Shown here in pieces: positions 1 through 9,163 of a stretch of 31,778 bases of DNA. The stretch comes from Verrucomicrobiales bacterium. Its GTDB lineage: Bacteria > Verrucomicrobiota > Verrucomicrobiia > Limisphaerales > UBA1096. Position 1 is the first letter of the stretch. Each line of letters begins with the position of its first letter. Position numbers and translations under genes: made by a program. The notes below the pieces were generated by a model. It had not been told where the DNA came from. It did not search any database and worked only from the letters and a program-made list of their open reading frames with translations. Location: contig PBKH01000048.1 of assembly GCA_002721375.1 (NCBI GenBank), positions 1-31,778 of the forward strand, read 5' to 3'.

Positions 1-268
1 TACGTATAGAAGCTGGCAACTCCTTGCCGCGCCATGCCTTCAGGTCCGGTTTATAATCGTAAAGGTCGGTGTGAGAGGGCGCGCCGGATTGGGTGAGGTA
101 GATGATTCGTTTGGCTTTGGCCGGAAACTGAGGGAATCCGGTTTCGATATGCGCAGCAGCATTCCCAAGCCTCTGGCCGAGCAGTGATGCCAGGGCCGCA
201 GCACCGATGCCGGTGGCACCACGCCCCAGAAACTCGCGCCGTGTAAGTGCCAACCTGTTCTCTGCCAT
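1..268 (-). CDS. DUF1501 family secreted protein, N-terminal part only
   Basis: The reverse strand encodes about 89 residues that run off the left edge of the window. The protein begins MAENRLALTRREFLGRG and continues with an alanine/glycine/leucine-rich hydrophobic stretch, which is a twin-arginine (Tat) export signal (RREFLG). After the signal come the PAKAKRIIYLTQSG and DLYDYKPDLKAWRGKELP segments, which are typical of DUF1501 proteins, a sulfatase-like family abundant in Verrucomicrobiota and Planctomycetes and often encoded beside DUF1549/DUF1553 cytochrome-like genes. Its biochemical role is not established. The start is uncertain: ATG at 266-268 has an AGGATGG sequence about five bases upstream, but an in-frame ATG at 275-277 would add three residues. 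Both ATGs lie in a 17-base tandem duplication. Divergent from the fused acyltransferase gene. Confidence 0.85.
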   Translation of the reverse strand, partial: MAENRLALTRREFLGRGATGIGAAALASLLGQRLGNAAAHIETGFPQFPAKAKRIIYLTQSGAPSHTDLYDYKPDLKAWRGKELPASIR

Positions 269-297
269 CAAATCCATCCTGCCATCAAATCCATCCT
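264..297. repeat. 17-base perfect tandem duplication at a start codon
   Basis: The 17-mer at 264-280 (GCCATCAAATCCATCCT) is repeated exactly at 281-297. On the reverse strand each copy carries an AGGA-like element followed by ATG codons, so the duplication doubles the translation-initiation region of the DUF1501 gene. The upstream copy is shifted by two bases relative to the reading frame, so only the downstream copy gives productive starts. Confidence 0.85.
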
Positions 298-366
298 AAA
301 ACAGAATTCATACTACACCCGTCTTTTGGCCAAACGCAAGCGACCTGAGTATCGATTGAGTCGATT

Positions 367-390
367 GCGACATTGATTTTATCAATTCGC
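367..390. promoter_or_regulatory. Stem-loop just upstream of the fused acyltransferase start
   Basis: GCGA at 367-370 pairs with TCGC at 387-390, and ATTGAT at 372-377 pairs with ATCAAT at 381-386, with one bulged C and a TTT loop. The element ends eight bases before the ATG at 399. No SD sequence is present. It could be a protein-binding inverted repeat or an RNA hairpin in the leader; the sequence alone does not decide. Confidence 0.4.
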
Positions 391-398
391 ATCAATCA

Positions 399-3300
399 AT
401 GGCGGAGTGTAAGCTGCGATCTGCGAACCAGATGCCCGACCAAAAAATTCAAAACCACAATAAAGCAAGAGAATCACTTCGCGGTTTCTGGAGTTTGTTT
501 GCTACTCAGTTTCAGGGAGCGTTTAGCGACAATCTGTATAAGTTCCTTGCGATTTTTTTCGTAATGAAATCATTCGAAGGCGACAGCTCAAAAATTGATT
601 CTCTGATTCCAGTCATTGGTGGGGTGTTCTCGGTTCCGTTCATCGTTTTCTCACTTGCAGGAGGTTATCTGTCAGACCGTTACTCAAAGAAGATGGTTGC
701 CGTGGGTACGAAGTTGGCTGAGGTGCTAATTATGATTCTGGCAACGTTCGCTTTGATGCAGGGCAATGTGTTCTTCATCGTGGCGGTAATTTTTCTGATG
801 AGTACTCAGAGTGCTTTTTTTGGTCCGGCCAAGTACGGCAGCCTGCCGGAGTTATTACCACCAGAGAAACTGGCTTGGGGTAACGGAGTTATCGGAATGG
901 GAACCAATATGGCCATTATTCTTGGTATGGTTGCGGCCGGGTTTATTTCAGATCGAGTTAATACTAGTTCACCTAAAGCCGGGTTGGTGCTGGTGGGATT
1001 GGCGATTGTCGGACTGGTTTGCAGCTTGGGCATCACTCGGATTCCCAGTTCGAATTCGACAAAGAAGTTACGATACAATTTTTCTGGAGAATTGTTACAC
1101 CAGATAAAGCGCATTTATCCAGACAGACCTCTTTATTTTGCAGTTCTTGGGGAGATGTTTTTCTTCTTCATTGCGGCGATGATCCAGTTGCATCTCGTGA
1201 TTTATGGTAAAGAGGTACTAGGTTTGAATGATCTAGACAGTAGCTATCTGCAAGCGACTATCGCGGTAGGTATTGGTGCCGGTTGCCTAGTCGCAGGGTT
1301 TGTTTCCGCCAAGAAAATCGAGTATGGGTTGATCCCGCTCGGGTCACTTGGAATGGTGGTGTTCTGCGTATTTTTGTCGGTTGATAATCCTGGAAAAACC
1401 TGGGCGTACTTCAGCACAGGTGCACTGGGTTTCTGTGGTGGTTTTTTTCTAGTCCCTATTTATGCACTAATCCAGCAGCGTCCGGATAAGCGGGATAAGG
1501 GCACGGTTGTGGCCGCATCGCAAACACTTACTTTTGTGGGTATCCTTTTGTCTGCAGGAGTTTATTATCTACTGACTTCAGATAAAGTGTTGGGCTTGTC
1601 TGCGCAGAATACATTTCTTGCTATCGGACTGCTCATGTTTCTTGGAACTTCTTACATTGTCTACCTGTTGCCGGATTCTCTCATTCGACTTTTGGGGTTT
1701 TTTGTTACCCGAACAATTTACCGGCTGAATATTGTCGGCCGGGATAACATCCCGGAGCGGGGCGGGGCGTTGTTTGTCTGCAACCACTTGTCATTCGTAG
1801 ACGTGCTGTTGTTGCAGGCGTCCACCGACCGGCCGATCCGTTTCATCATGTACGCGGGTTACATGAAGCAAAAGGTGATGGGAACCTTTGCGCGGATCAT
1901 GAAGTGCATCCCAATCTCTTCCGAGTCGAGGCCTCGCGACCTGATCAAGTCGCTCAAGGTTGCCAGTCAGACGATTCGTGATGGGGAGGTGGTCTGCATT
2001 TTTGCCGAAGGCCAGATCACACGCACTGGGCAGATGTTGCCATTCCGGCGCGGCTACGAGAAAATTATGCAAAATGTCGACGCGCCGATTATCCCGATCC
2101 ATCTCGACGGCGTGTGGGGCAGCATTTTTAGTTACTCGCGCAGTCGGTTTTTCTTCAAGCTGCCTAGGCGTATTCCGTACCGCGTGACGGTGAGCTACGG
2201 TGTGCCTCTGCCGCCCGATGCTCCGCCGGTCAAGGTGCGCGAGGCGGTGCAGGAACTGGGTGCGGATGCTTGGGTGCATCGCAAGCGCCATATGAAGCCA
2301 CTACACCGCAGTCTCGTGTGGGCGTTCAGAAAACATCCGTTCCGGTTTTTTGCGGCGGACGCCAACAAGGGCAGCATGCGTTGCGGTGCCGCACTGGTCG
2401 GAGCGATTGCTCTTGGCCAAGCGTTGCGTCGTAAGTGGGCGGGTCAGGAGATGGTCGGTATCCTCATGCCGCCGACGGTGGCTGGTGCGCTGATTAACTA
2501 TGCTGCATCGTTGGCTGGCCGGGTACCTGTGAACTTGAACTACACGCTCTCGGGGGAGGCGCTTGGCTCCTGCATTGGGCAGTGTAACATCCGCACGGTA
2601 GTTACGTCGAAAGCGTTCCTCGAGCAGGCCAAACTCGATTTGCCGATTGAGACGATTTTGTTGGAGGACGTCGCCAAGTCGATCGGCGTGGGCGGCAAAC
2701 TTACCGCTGCCTTGGCTGCGGCACTGTTGCCGGTTGGCATGCTGGAGAAACTTCTCGGTAGTAAACGCAAAGTGGCTATGGATGACTTGGCCTCGGTCAT
2801 TTTCTCGAGTGGAAGCACCGGTACGCCAAAGGGTGTGATGCTGTCGCACTACAACGTTGTGTCCAACATCCAGCAGGTTGGCCAGGCGTTTGCGTTGGAT
2901 AAAACCGACCGATTACTTGGCATTCTGCCGTTTTTCCACTCGTTTGGTTTCACCGGTACGCTGTGGCTGCCCCCGCTGCTTGGGGCGGGGGCGGTGTATC
3001 ACCCAAATCCAGTCGATGGTCGGGGCATTGGCGAGTTGCTGGGAGGATACCGGGTGACATTCCTGTTGGCTACGCCGACGTTTCTGCAGGTTTACATGCG
3101 CGCATGCACACCAGAACAATTCGGTAGCGTGCAGTTTGTTCTGGCCGGTGCGGAGAAGTTGCCGGAGCGCTTGGCTTTGGCGTTTGAGGATCGGTTTGGC
3201 TTGCGGCCGATGGAGGGCTACGGCACTACCGAAACTTCACCGGTGGTGACAATCAATACGCGCGATTTTCGTTCGGCCGGCTTCAGGCAGATCGGAGCTA

Positions 3301-3866
3301 AGCGCGGCAGTATTGGGCATCCGTTGCCCGGGATGGTGGCGCGCATTGTCGATCCCGAAACCGGCGAGCCGTTTGCACTTGGTCAAGCGGGGCTCTTACT
3401 CGTTAAGGGACCAAATGTGATGCAGGGTTATCTTGGTCAAGCGGAGAAAACTGCCGAGGTCCTAAGCGACGGCTGGTACACTACCGGCGACATCGCCACG
3501 ATGGATGAGGACGGTTTCTTAATGATAACTGATAGGTTGAGCCGTTTCAGCAAGATCGGTGGCGAGATGGTGCCTCACATCAAGGTGGAGGAAAAATTGC
3601 ATGAACTGGGCGAACTCACTGAGCAGACCTTTGCTGTAACCGGCGTACCGGACGAAAAAAAGGGCGAACGCTTGGTCGTACTTTATCAAGAACTCGTTGA
3701 GGCTTCCTTGGACGCGTTGCACGGAAAGTTAACAGATAGTGGGCTGCCGAACATTTGGAAGCCGCGCCGTGACCAATTTTTCAAGGTGGAAAAGTTGCCT
3801 TATCTTGGCACTGGCAAGCTAGACTTGAAACAGATCAAGTTATTGGCCACCGGTTTATCACAATGA
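399..3866 (+). CDS. Fused LplT-like MFS transporter, PlsC acyltransferase and acyl-ACP synthetase
   Basis: This is one 1155-residue polypeptide with three parts. Residues about 25-440 form a 12-segment major facilitator domain resembling the lysophospholipid flippase LplT (opening FWSLFATQFQGAFSDN). Residues about 445-640 are a PlsC-type acyltransferase with the HX4D motif in NHLSFVD (near 461-467), the FAEGQITRTG substrate motif and the PIIPIHLDGVWG block. Residues about 660-1155 are an AMP-forming acyl-activating enzyme with the P-loop SSGSTGTPKG (near 803), GYGTTETSP (near 940), YTTGD (near 1027) and a C-terminal GTGK lysine. In E. coli, LplT and the two-domain Aas protein are separate partners that import lysophosphatidylethanolamine and re-acylate it at the inner membrane. 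The fusion implies the same repair cycle in one chain. A later ATG at 432 is an alternative start; neither has an SD. Confidence 0.9.
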   Translation: MAECKLRSANQMPDQKIQNHNKARESLRGFWSLFATQFQGAFSDNLYKFLAIFFVMKSFEGDSSKIDSLIPVIGGVFSVPFIVFSLAGGYLSDRYSKKMVAVGTKLAEVLIMILATFALMQGNVFFIVAVIFLMSTQSAFFGPAKYGSLPELLPPEKLAWGNGVIGMGTNMAIILGMVAAGFISDRVNTSSPKAGLVLVGLAIVGLVCSLGITRIPSSNSTKKLRYNFSGELLHQIKRIYPDRPLYFAVLGEMFFFFIAAMIQLHLVIYGKEVLGLNDLDSSYLQATIAVGIGAGCLVAGFVSAKKIEYGLIPLGSLGMVVFCVFLSVDNPGKTWAYFSTGALGFCGGFFLVPIYALIQQRPDKRDKGTVVAASQTLTFVGILLSAGVYYLLTSDKVLGLSAQNTFLAIGLLMFLGTSYIVYLLPDSLIRLLGFFVTRTIYRLNIVGRDNIPERGGALFVCNHLSFVDVLLLQASTDRPIRFIMYAGYMKQKVMGTFARIMKCIPISSESRPRDLIKSLKVASQTIRDGEVVCIFAEGQITRTGQMLPFRRGYEKIMQNVDAPIIPIHLDGVWGSIFSYSRSRFFFKLPRRIPYRVTVSYGVPLPPDAPPVKVREAVQELGADAWVHRKRHMKPLHRSLVWAFRKHPFRFFAADANKGSMRCGAALVGAIALGQALRRKWAGQEMVGILMPPTVAGALINYAASLAGRVPVNLNYTLSGEALGSCIGQCNIRTVVTSKAFLEQAKLDLPIETILLEDVAKSIGVGGKLTAALAAALLPVGMLEKLLGSKRKVAMDDLASVIFSSGSTGTPKGVMLSHYNVVSNIQQVGQAFALDKTDRLLGILPFFHSFGFTGTLWLPPLLGAGAVYHPNPVDGRGIGELLGGYRVTFLLATPTFLQVYMRACTPEQFGSVQFVLAGAEKLPERLALAFEDRFGLRPMEGYGTTETSPVVTINTRDFRSAGFRQIGAKRGSIGHPLPGMVARIVDPETGEPFALGQAGLLLVKGPNVMQGYLGQAEKTAEVLSDGWYTTGDIATMDEDGFLMITDRLSRFSKIGGEMVPHIKVEEKLHELGELTEQTFAVTGVPDEKKGERLVVLYQELVEASLDALHGKLTDSGLPNIWKPRRDQFFKVEKLPYLGTGKLDLKQIKLLATGLSQ

Positions 3867-4048
3867 TCGTTCTGCTTGAACAAGTAAAAAGGTGAAAAAT
3901 AGGGCTTGCTTCCAGACACGATGGGGCGTATCCACTTTCCCGGCGGGCTTCTTCCGCCAGAGCCAGAGCATAAACTGCAATTTTTTGCATTTGGTTCTGT
4001 TCTAAATTCTGAAAGGTTCAATTCACGATTTCTCGTGTTATTCAAGGT

Positions 4049-5263
4049 GTGAGTGGTTCAAGAGACAATAACAAGCCCAATAAGGGTTCGTCCAACAGGA
4101 GCGGTCCTCATAGGCATTCTTTCAACCGGCGTCATAAACGAAAGCGTCCACAGATCGAGGTGCCCGAAACCGGCTCTGGTTTCCTTGAGGTGTCCGATAA
4201 GGGTTTTGGGTTTCTCCGGTCTGAGAGTAATAATTATCAGCCCAAGCCTTCCGACATCTTTGTCACGCCTGACACGATCAAGCGCACTGCCATTCGTGAG
4301 GGAGCACTGATCGAGGGCCGTTTGCAACCGCCCCACCGCGGTACTAGCCCTCAACTCAAGGAGGTGATTAGTGTCAACGGCATTCCGTTTGCGGAGTATG
4401 CCGACGTGGTCCGCTTCGAGAACCTGACCACCATCAATCCGCTTGAAAAGTTCAACCTTGAGACCACCCCAGATGTCGTTGAGACTCGAATCATTGATCT
4501 CGTAACACCGATCGGCAAAGGTACCCGAGGCCTCATAGTCGCCCCGCCTCGTACAGGCAAGACGACAATCCTCAAGCAGATCGCCAACGCTGTTACCACC
4601 AACCATCCGGATGTGCAGGCGATTGTACTGCTGATTGACGAGCGCCCAGAGGAAGTAACGGACTTCACTCGATCTGTCGATGCTGAGGTTATCGCATCTT
4701 CAAATGATCAGGACCTAGAAACACATGTTCGCCTTTCTCGTCTCGTGATCGATCGTTGCCGCCGTCTTGTTGAGACAGGCAAAGATGTATTTGTGCTGCT
4801 CGACTCAATTACTCGCGTGGCTCGTGCTTTTAACTCTGTGCACGGGGGCTCTGGTCGTACAATGACCGGTGGCGTAGATGCACGAGCTTTGGAGATTCCG
4901 CGAAAAATTTTTGCTTCTGCGCGCAAGACGGAAGAGGCCGGTTCTCTCACGATTATCGCTACAGCTCTGATCGATACCGGCTCACGAATGGACGAACTGA
5001 TCTTTCAGGAGTTTAAAGGCACCGGCAATATGGAATTGGTGCTAGACCGTAAGTTGGCTGAACGCAGGGTGTATCCCGCGATCGACATTCCAAAGAGCGG
5101 CACGCGTAAGGAAGAGCAATTGTTTCCGCCTCAGCACCTTGACGCGATCCACAAACTACGCCGTACCATGACCGATATGAACCCGATTGACGCCATGGAG
5201 ACGATTAAACAGGCCTTGGTTAAGTTCAAGACGAACGAGGAATTTCTGACGACGCTCAAGTAG
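4049..5263 (+). CDS. rho: Transcription termination factor Rho
   Basis: The 404-residue product is a hexameric RNA helicase that ends transcription. The N terminus is a short basic, asparagine/serine-rich tail (residues 1-35). A cold-shock-like RNA-binding domain follows, with GSGFLEVSDKGFGFLRS and DIFVTPDTIK. The ATPase core has Walker A APPRTGKTT, the DERPEEVTDF segment, Walker B VFVLLDSITRVARA, the Q-loop SGRTMTGGVDARAL and the R-loop region ELVLDRKLAERRVYPAIDI. The length is close to that of E. coli Rho (419), so no large insertion is present. The chosen start is GTG at 4049; the frame is open only back to a TGA at 4010-4012 and no ATG lies between, so the start is constrained although the AAGG upstream is too close to be a good SD. 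The WYL regulator follows after 105 bases. Confidence 0.95.
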   Translation: MSGSRDNNKPNKGSSNRSGPHRHSFNRRHKRKRPQIEVPETGSGFLEVSDKGFGFLRSESNNYQPKPSDIFVTPDTIKRTAIREGALIEGRLQPPHRGTSPQLKEVISVNGIPFAEYADVVRFENLTTINPLEKFNLETTPDVVETRIIDLVTPIGKGTRGLIVAPPRTGKTTILKQIANAVTTNHPDVQAIVLLIDERPEEVTDFTRSVDAEVIASSNDQDLETHVRLSRLVIDRCRRLVETGKDVFVLLDSITRVARAFNSVHGGSGRTMTGGVDARALEIPRKIFASARKTEEAGSLTIIATALIDTGSRMDELIFQEFKGTGNMELVLDRKLAERRVYPAIDIPKSGTRKEEQLFPPQHLDAIHKLRRTMTDMNPIDAMETIKQALVKFKTNEEFLTTLK

Positions 5264-5368
5264 TATTTGAGCCTAGTCAGTATGATCTTCGAGTGTCCTA
5301 GGTTAATGGGCTGTTTTGCTGCATTTATTTAGCTGAGCGAGTGAGCTAGGCATAACTTGGTTTTGATA

Positions 5369-6370
5369 ATGGCAGCCAAGCGAAAGCGAACCCACGAGCG
5401 TTTATCCCGTCCGCCCATCGAGCGGATGCTTAAGATTCACAACCTGCTGAAGGGGGAACGTCACCCAAATGCTACCCAGTTGGCGACTACGCTTGAGGTT
5501 ACGACCAAGACCATCTACCGCGACATCGCATTCATGCGCGATCGGATGGAACTACCGGTACTATTTGAGTCGGCATACAATGGTTATTGCTACGATGGAG
5601 ATGTAGGGCCGTTTCCAACTGTACAGATTAGTGAAGGCGAACTGTTTGCTATGCTTGTCGCTGAAAAGGCGTTGCAGCAGTATCGTGGCACCAGTTTTGA
5701 GAAACCGCTTGTAAGCGCCTTCCGCAAAGTCGCCGATTCGCTGACTGATACGATTTCGTTCAACCTCGACGATCTCGACCATAGCATTTCATTCCGCACA
5801 AGTGCCGAGCCGATCTTAAACCTAGAGGTCGTCGATATTCTTGCCAAGGCGGCCGCTGGACACCGGCAGATCCGTTTCAAGTACAGAAAGCCAGGCAAGC
5901 GTCGGGCCGATTCGCGCGTTGTCGATCCCTACCATCTGGCAAATATTAACGGCGAGTGGTTCCTGTTCGCCCATTGTCATTTGCGTAACGACATTCGTAC
6001 GTTTACTCCGGCGCGTATTAGCTGTTTGGAGTCGACTGGCATGCGGTTCAAGCCGCCCAAAAAGTTTTCACTCGAGCAACGACTTCGTGGGAGTTTTGCG
6101 ATTTTTACCGGTGATAAAGAGCAGGAGATCGTAATTCGATTCAACGAACTTGTTGCCGACTACATACGAGAGAAACGCTGGCATCCGACGCAGAAACAGC
6201 GCAATACAAAGGACGGTGGCGTGGAGTTGACAATGCGACTTGACAGCTTAAGCGAAGTACAGCGTTGGGTGATGACCTGGTGCGGCAACGCACAGGTTAT
6301 CAAGCCTGCTGAGTTGGCTGAGTCTGTGCGCGAAGCCGCCCGGCGGATTCTCAATAAAAATTGCGAATAG
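5369..6370 (+). CDS. HTH-WYL domain transcriptional regulator
   Basis: This 333-residue protein has an N-terminal HTH_11-type winged helix (residues about 20-75: ATQLATTLEVTTKTIYRDIAFMR) and a WYL domain (about 145-215) in which the name-giving motif reads NGEWFLFA, with Phe in place of Tyr. A C-terminal WCX-like extension follows (about 225-333). Family members bind DNA and sense ligands, often nucleic acids or nucleotides, through the WYL domain; many act in DNA-damage or defence settings, but others are housekeeping regulators. No defence genes lie nearby, so no target can be named. ATG at 5369 was chosen over the in-frame TTG at 5357. Neither start has an SD. It converges on ahcY with a hairpin between them. 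Confidence 0.85.
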   Translation: MAAKRKRTHERLSRPPIERMLKIHNLLKGERHPNATQLATTLEVTTKTIYRDIAFMRDRMELPVLFESAYNGYCYDGDVGPFPTVQISEGELFAMLVAEKALQQYRGTSFEKPLVSAFRKVADSLTDTISFNLDDLDHSISFRTSAEPILNLEVVDILAKAAAGHRQIRFKYRKPGKRRADSRVVDPYHLANINGEWFLFAHCHLRNDIRTFTPARISCLESTGMRFKPPKKFSLEQRLRGSFAIFTGDKEQEIVIRFNELVADYIREKRWHPTQKQRNTKDGGVELTMRLDSLSEVQRWVMTWCGNAQVIKPAELAESVREAARRILNKNCE

Positions 6371-6390
6371 GCTGCGTTTAGCCAGGGCAT

Positions 6391-6413
6391 AAAAAACGGG
6401 GCGCTTGGCCCCG
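6391..6413 (-). terminator. Rho-independent terminator after ahcY
   Basis: CGGGGC at 6397-6402 and GCCCCG at 6408-6413 form a perfect six-base GC stem with a five-base loop. Read on the reverse strand, six T residues (6391-6396) follow directly, as expected for an intrinsic terminator 29 bases past the ahcY stop. On the forward strand the hairpin also follows the WYL gene but lacks a good T run. Confidence 0.8.
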
Positions 6414-6441
6414 CTTGAAAGATACTGTTCTTTTGTTTTGC

Positions 6442-7887
6442 CTAGTAGCGGTAATGCTCCGGCTTGTAGGGGCCTTCGACTGGTACACCGATATAGTCAG
6501 CCTGTTCTTGTGAGAGTTGTGTGAGCTTAGCTCCTAGCTTATCCAAGTGCAGGCGTGCCACTTCTTCGTCTAGTTCTTTATCAAGACGATACACACTCAC
6601 TTTCCGGTCTGGATTTTTCCGGATGTCGATCTGGGCAATCGTCTGGTTGGTGAAGCTGTTGGACATGACGAAGCTCGGGTGACCCGTTGCACAACCAAGG
6701 TTGATTAATCGACCTTCAGCGAGCAGATATATAGAGTGTCCGTCCGGAAAGGTAAATCGTGTCACTGGACCCCCGGGGATAGAGTCATCTTTGATTACTT
6801 CTCGGGTGACGCCTTCCATGGCCTCTAATTGGGCCACCTGAATCTCGTTATCGAAGTGGCCGATGTTGCATACGATTGCTTGGTCCTTCATCCGGCTCAT
6901 GTGATCTGCCGTGATGATATCCTTGTTGCCTGTGGTAGTAACATAAATGTCAGCATCCGGCAGGGCATCCTCCACGGTGGTCACCTGATATCCTGCCATG
7001 CAGGCTTGCAGGGCGCAAATTGGGTCCACTTCCGATACCATTACACGAGCGCGTTCGTTTGCGAGTGACTCGGCAGAGCCCTTCCCGACATCACCGTAGC
7101 CGCAAATCATCGCGACTTTCCCAGAAACCAGTACATCCAGAGCCCGTTTGATGCCATCCACCAGCGAGTGTCGGCAGCCGTAGACGTTGTCGAACTTTGA
7201 CTTGGTCACCGAGTCGTTCACGTTGATCGCCTGGAACAGCAGTTCACCGCGTTCTTCCATCTGCAAAAGTCGGTGTACGCCGGTGGTGGTTTCCTCAGAA
7301 ACACCGACTATCGATTCTGCAACCTTGCTCCAGTGAATCGGCTTTTCTGCTTGAACACGTTTGAGCAGATTTTTGATGATCTGTTCCTCATCGCTACCGG
7401 ACTCGGTGTTTACCCAGTTGCTCCCATTTTCCAGTTCGACACCCTTATGAATTAGCAGTGTTGCATCACCGCCGTCATCAACAATTTGGTCCGGCCCTGA
7501 GCCGTCCGGCCAGGTCAATGCTTTAAATGTGCAGTCCCAGTAATCTTCAAGAGTCTCACCCTTCCACGCAAAAACCGGAATGCCAGATGCTGCGATGGCC
7601 GCCGCGGCGTGATCCTGTGTGGAGAAAATGTTGCAGGAACACCAGCGCACATCCGCACCCAATTCAACGAGAGTCTCAATCAGCACAGCAGTCTGCACGG
7701 TCATGTGCAATGAGCCCATTACTTTGACGTTGTTGAGCGGTTTTTCGGGGCCGTACTTTTCGCGCGTGGCCATCAGGCCGGGCATTTCCTTTTCGGCTAT
7801 AGCGATCTCTTTTCGACCGAATTCTGCCAGATTGATGTCGGCAACAAGGTAGTCTTCTGTATTCTTGGTGACTAATGTATCTGTCAT
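6442..7887 (-). CDS. ahcY: Adenosylhomocysteinase (S-adenosylhomocysteine hydrolase)
   Basis: The 481-residue enzyme splits S-adenosylhomocysteine into adenosine and homocysteine in the cytoplasm, removing the inhibitory product of methyl transfer. Visible hallmarks are [28 protein letters not shown] with the catalytic Lys, the NAD-binding [23 protein letters not shown] and the C-terminal [11 protein letters not shown]. The segment around residues 150-190 ([13 protein letters not shown], then [12 protein letters not shown]) is the roughly 40-residue insertion of the longer bacterial and plant form of the family. It starts 37 bases downstream of metK on the same strand, so the two genes form an operon for making and recycling SAM. 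The gap is too short for an SAH riboswitch. The start at 7887 is an ATG. Confidence 0.97.
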   Translation of the reverse strand: MTDTLVTKNTEDYLVADINLAEFGRKEIAIAEKEMPGLMATREKYGPEKPLNNVKVMGSLHMTVQTAVLIETLVELGADVRWCSCNIFSTQDHAAAAIAASGIPVFAWKGETLEDYWDCTFKALTWPDGSGPDQIVDDGGDATLLIHKGVELENGSNWVNTESGSDEEQIIKNLLKRVQAEKPIHWSKVAESIVGVSEETTTGVHRLLQMEERGELLFQAINVNDSVTKSKFDNVYGCRHSLVDGIKRALDVLVSGKVAMICGYGDVGKGSAESLANERARVMVSEVDPICALQACMAGYQVTTVEDALPDADIYVTTTGNKDIITADHMSRMKDQAIVCNIGHFDNEIQVAQLEAMEGVTREVIKDDSIPGGPVTRFTFPDGHSIYLLAEGRLINLGCATGHPSFVMSNSFTNQTIAQIDIRKNPDRKVSVYRLDKELDEEVARLHLDKLGAKLTQLSQEQADYIGVPVEGPYKPEHYRY

Positions 7888-7924
7888 GTTAATTAAAAAT
7901 TACTATTCGATTGAGGTAGTCAAA

Positions 7925-9100
7925 TTAAATAGCCCTCTTCAGAGCGGTTAATTTGTCCGTTTTTTCCCATGTGATTGTCGTTAGGTCATCTACTTTTCCG
8001 AAGTGACCGTAGTTCGTAGTATCGCAATAAATTGGGCGTAGCAGCTTTAATTGCCGGACGATGTCGGCCGGCTTGAAACTGAACACTTTCTCCGTGGCAG
8101 CGGCGATTTTGGTGTCGTCAACCACACCTGTGCCGAAGGTGTCGACACATACGGAGACCGGATCGGGGTAACCAATGGCATAGGCGAACTGAATTTCGCA
8201 GCGTTTTGCTAAGCCGGCAGCCACGATATTCTTGGCCACGTAGCGGCCCATGTAGGCGGCACTTCGGTCGACCTTGCTTGGGTCTTTACCGCTGAATGCG
8301 CCTCCTCCGTGTCGGCCCATACCGCCGTAGGTGTCGACAATGATCTTTCGACCGGTCAGTCCGCTGTCGCCCTGAGGTCCTCCAACGACAAATCTTCCTG
8401 TTGGGTTGATAAGGATTTGTGTATTGCGGGCCATCATTTTCTTTGGCAGCACCTTTTGGATAACCTGCTTGTTGATAAAATCACGGATAGTCTTGTTTGA
8501 GGCATCTGCAGCGTGTTGGGTGGAGATGACCACGCTGGTAATTTTCACCGGCTTGTCGTCGATGTATTGCACGGAAACCTGACTTTTGGCGTCAGGGCGC
8601 AACCACTTGGCCTTGCCGGCCTTGCGGAGTTTTGTCAGTTGCCTTCCAAGCCGATGCGCATACATGATTGGCGCAGGCATCAATTCAGGGGTCTCGTCGC
8701 ACGCGAAGCCGAACATCAGTCCTTGGTCACCTGCGCCCTGTTCGGCAGTGGCTTTACCTGTAGCTGCCTTGGCGTCAACGCCCTGTGAGATATCGGGGCT
8801 CTGGGCTGTCAGGTAATTATTTATAAATACTTCGTCGGCGTGAAAGACATCGTCACTGTTGACATAGCCGATCTCACGGATTGCATTGCGCACGACCTGT
8901 TCAACGTCGAATTTTGCCTTGGTCGTAATTTCGCCGCCAACGCAGACTACGTTGCTTTTAACGAATGTCTCGCAGGCGACACGGCTGAATTTGTCCTGTG
9001 CAAGGCATGCGTCAAGCACAGCATCTGAGATGGTGTCTGAGACTTTGTCCGGGTGACCTTCGCCAACCGATTCCGAGGAAAAAATGTAGTTTTTACCCAT
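7925..9100 (-). CDS. metK: S-adenosylmethionine synthetase
   Basis: The 391-residue cytoplasmic enzyme condenses methionine and ATP to S-adenosylmethionine. The N terminus has [13 protein letters not shown] with the ATP/metal-binding His and Asp. The [12 protein letters not shown] signature, [20 protein letters not shown] and the phosphate-binding [19 protein letters not shown] are all intact. The length is typical of the family (about 380-400). It is the first gene of a metK-ahcY operon and is divergent from cysI. A sigma70-like promoter and a 28-base palindrome lie just upstream. The leader of about 50 bases is too short for a SAM riboswitch. No SD is seen before the ATG. Confidence 0.97.
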   Translation of the reverse strand: MGKNYIFSSESVGEGHPDKVSDTISDAVLDACLAQDKFSRVACETFVKSNVVCVGGEITTKAKFDVEQVVRNAIREIGYVNSDDVFHADEVFINNYLTAQSPDISQGVDAKAATGKATAEQGAGDQGLMFGFACDETPELMPAPIMYAHRLGRQLTKLRKAGKAKWLRPDAKSQVSVQYIDDKPVKITSVVISTQHAADASNKTIRDFINKQVIQKVLPKKMMARNTQILINPTGRFVVGGPQGDSGLTGRKIIVDTYGGMGRHGGGAFSGKDPSKVDRSAAYMGRYVAKNIVAAGLAKRCEIQFAYAIGYPDPVSVCVDTFGTGVVDDTKIAAATEKVFSFKPADIVRQLKLLRPIYCDTTNYGHFGKVDDLTTITWEKTDKLTALKRAI

Positions 9101-9135
9101 GATAAAAGTGGCTAATAAATTTTTAGATCATTTTG

Positions 9136-9163
9136 ATATCAACAAATCAAGATATGATGATAT
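9136..9163. promoter_or_regulatory. 28-base imperfect palindrome, putative operator of metK-ahcY
   Basis: The element starts ATATCA (9136-9141) and ends TGATAT (9158-9163). Between them the inner arms read CA-A-ATC and GAT-TG, so 11 of 14 symmetric base pairs match. It covers the -10 box and the expected transcription start of the metK promoter, a repressor-like position. The pattern resembles operators of winged-helix dimers of the ArsR type. SahR, an ArsR-family SAH sensor described for SAM-cycle genes in other bacteria, is a tempting candidate, but that link is inference; no such regulator gene is in the window. Confidence 0.55.

Noticed and set aside
1791..2291. Long reverse-strand ORFs inside the acyltransferase fusion (also 2301-2849)
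   Set aside because: They lie wholly antisense to a gene with intact conserved motifs and their translations show no recognisable features.
3867..4048. Small gene or terminator between the acyltransferase fusion and rho
   Set aside because: The reverse-strand frame there has no family features, and the GGCGG/CCGCC pairing near 3950 lacks a T run.
5369..6370. Defence-island regulator based on the WYL domain
   Set aside because: WYL regulators often sit in defence loci, but every neighbour here is a housekeeping gene.
9101..9150. SAM or SAH riboswitch upstream of metK or ahcY
   Set aside because: The metK leader from the predicted start is about 50 bases and the metK-ahcY gap is 37 bases, too short for known SAM riboswitch classes, and no conserved core was recognised.
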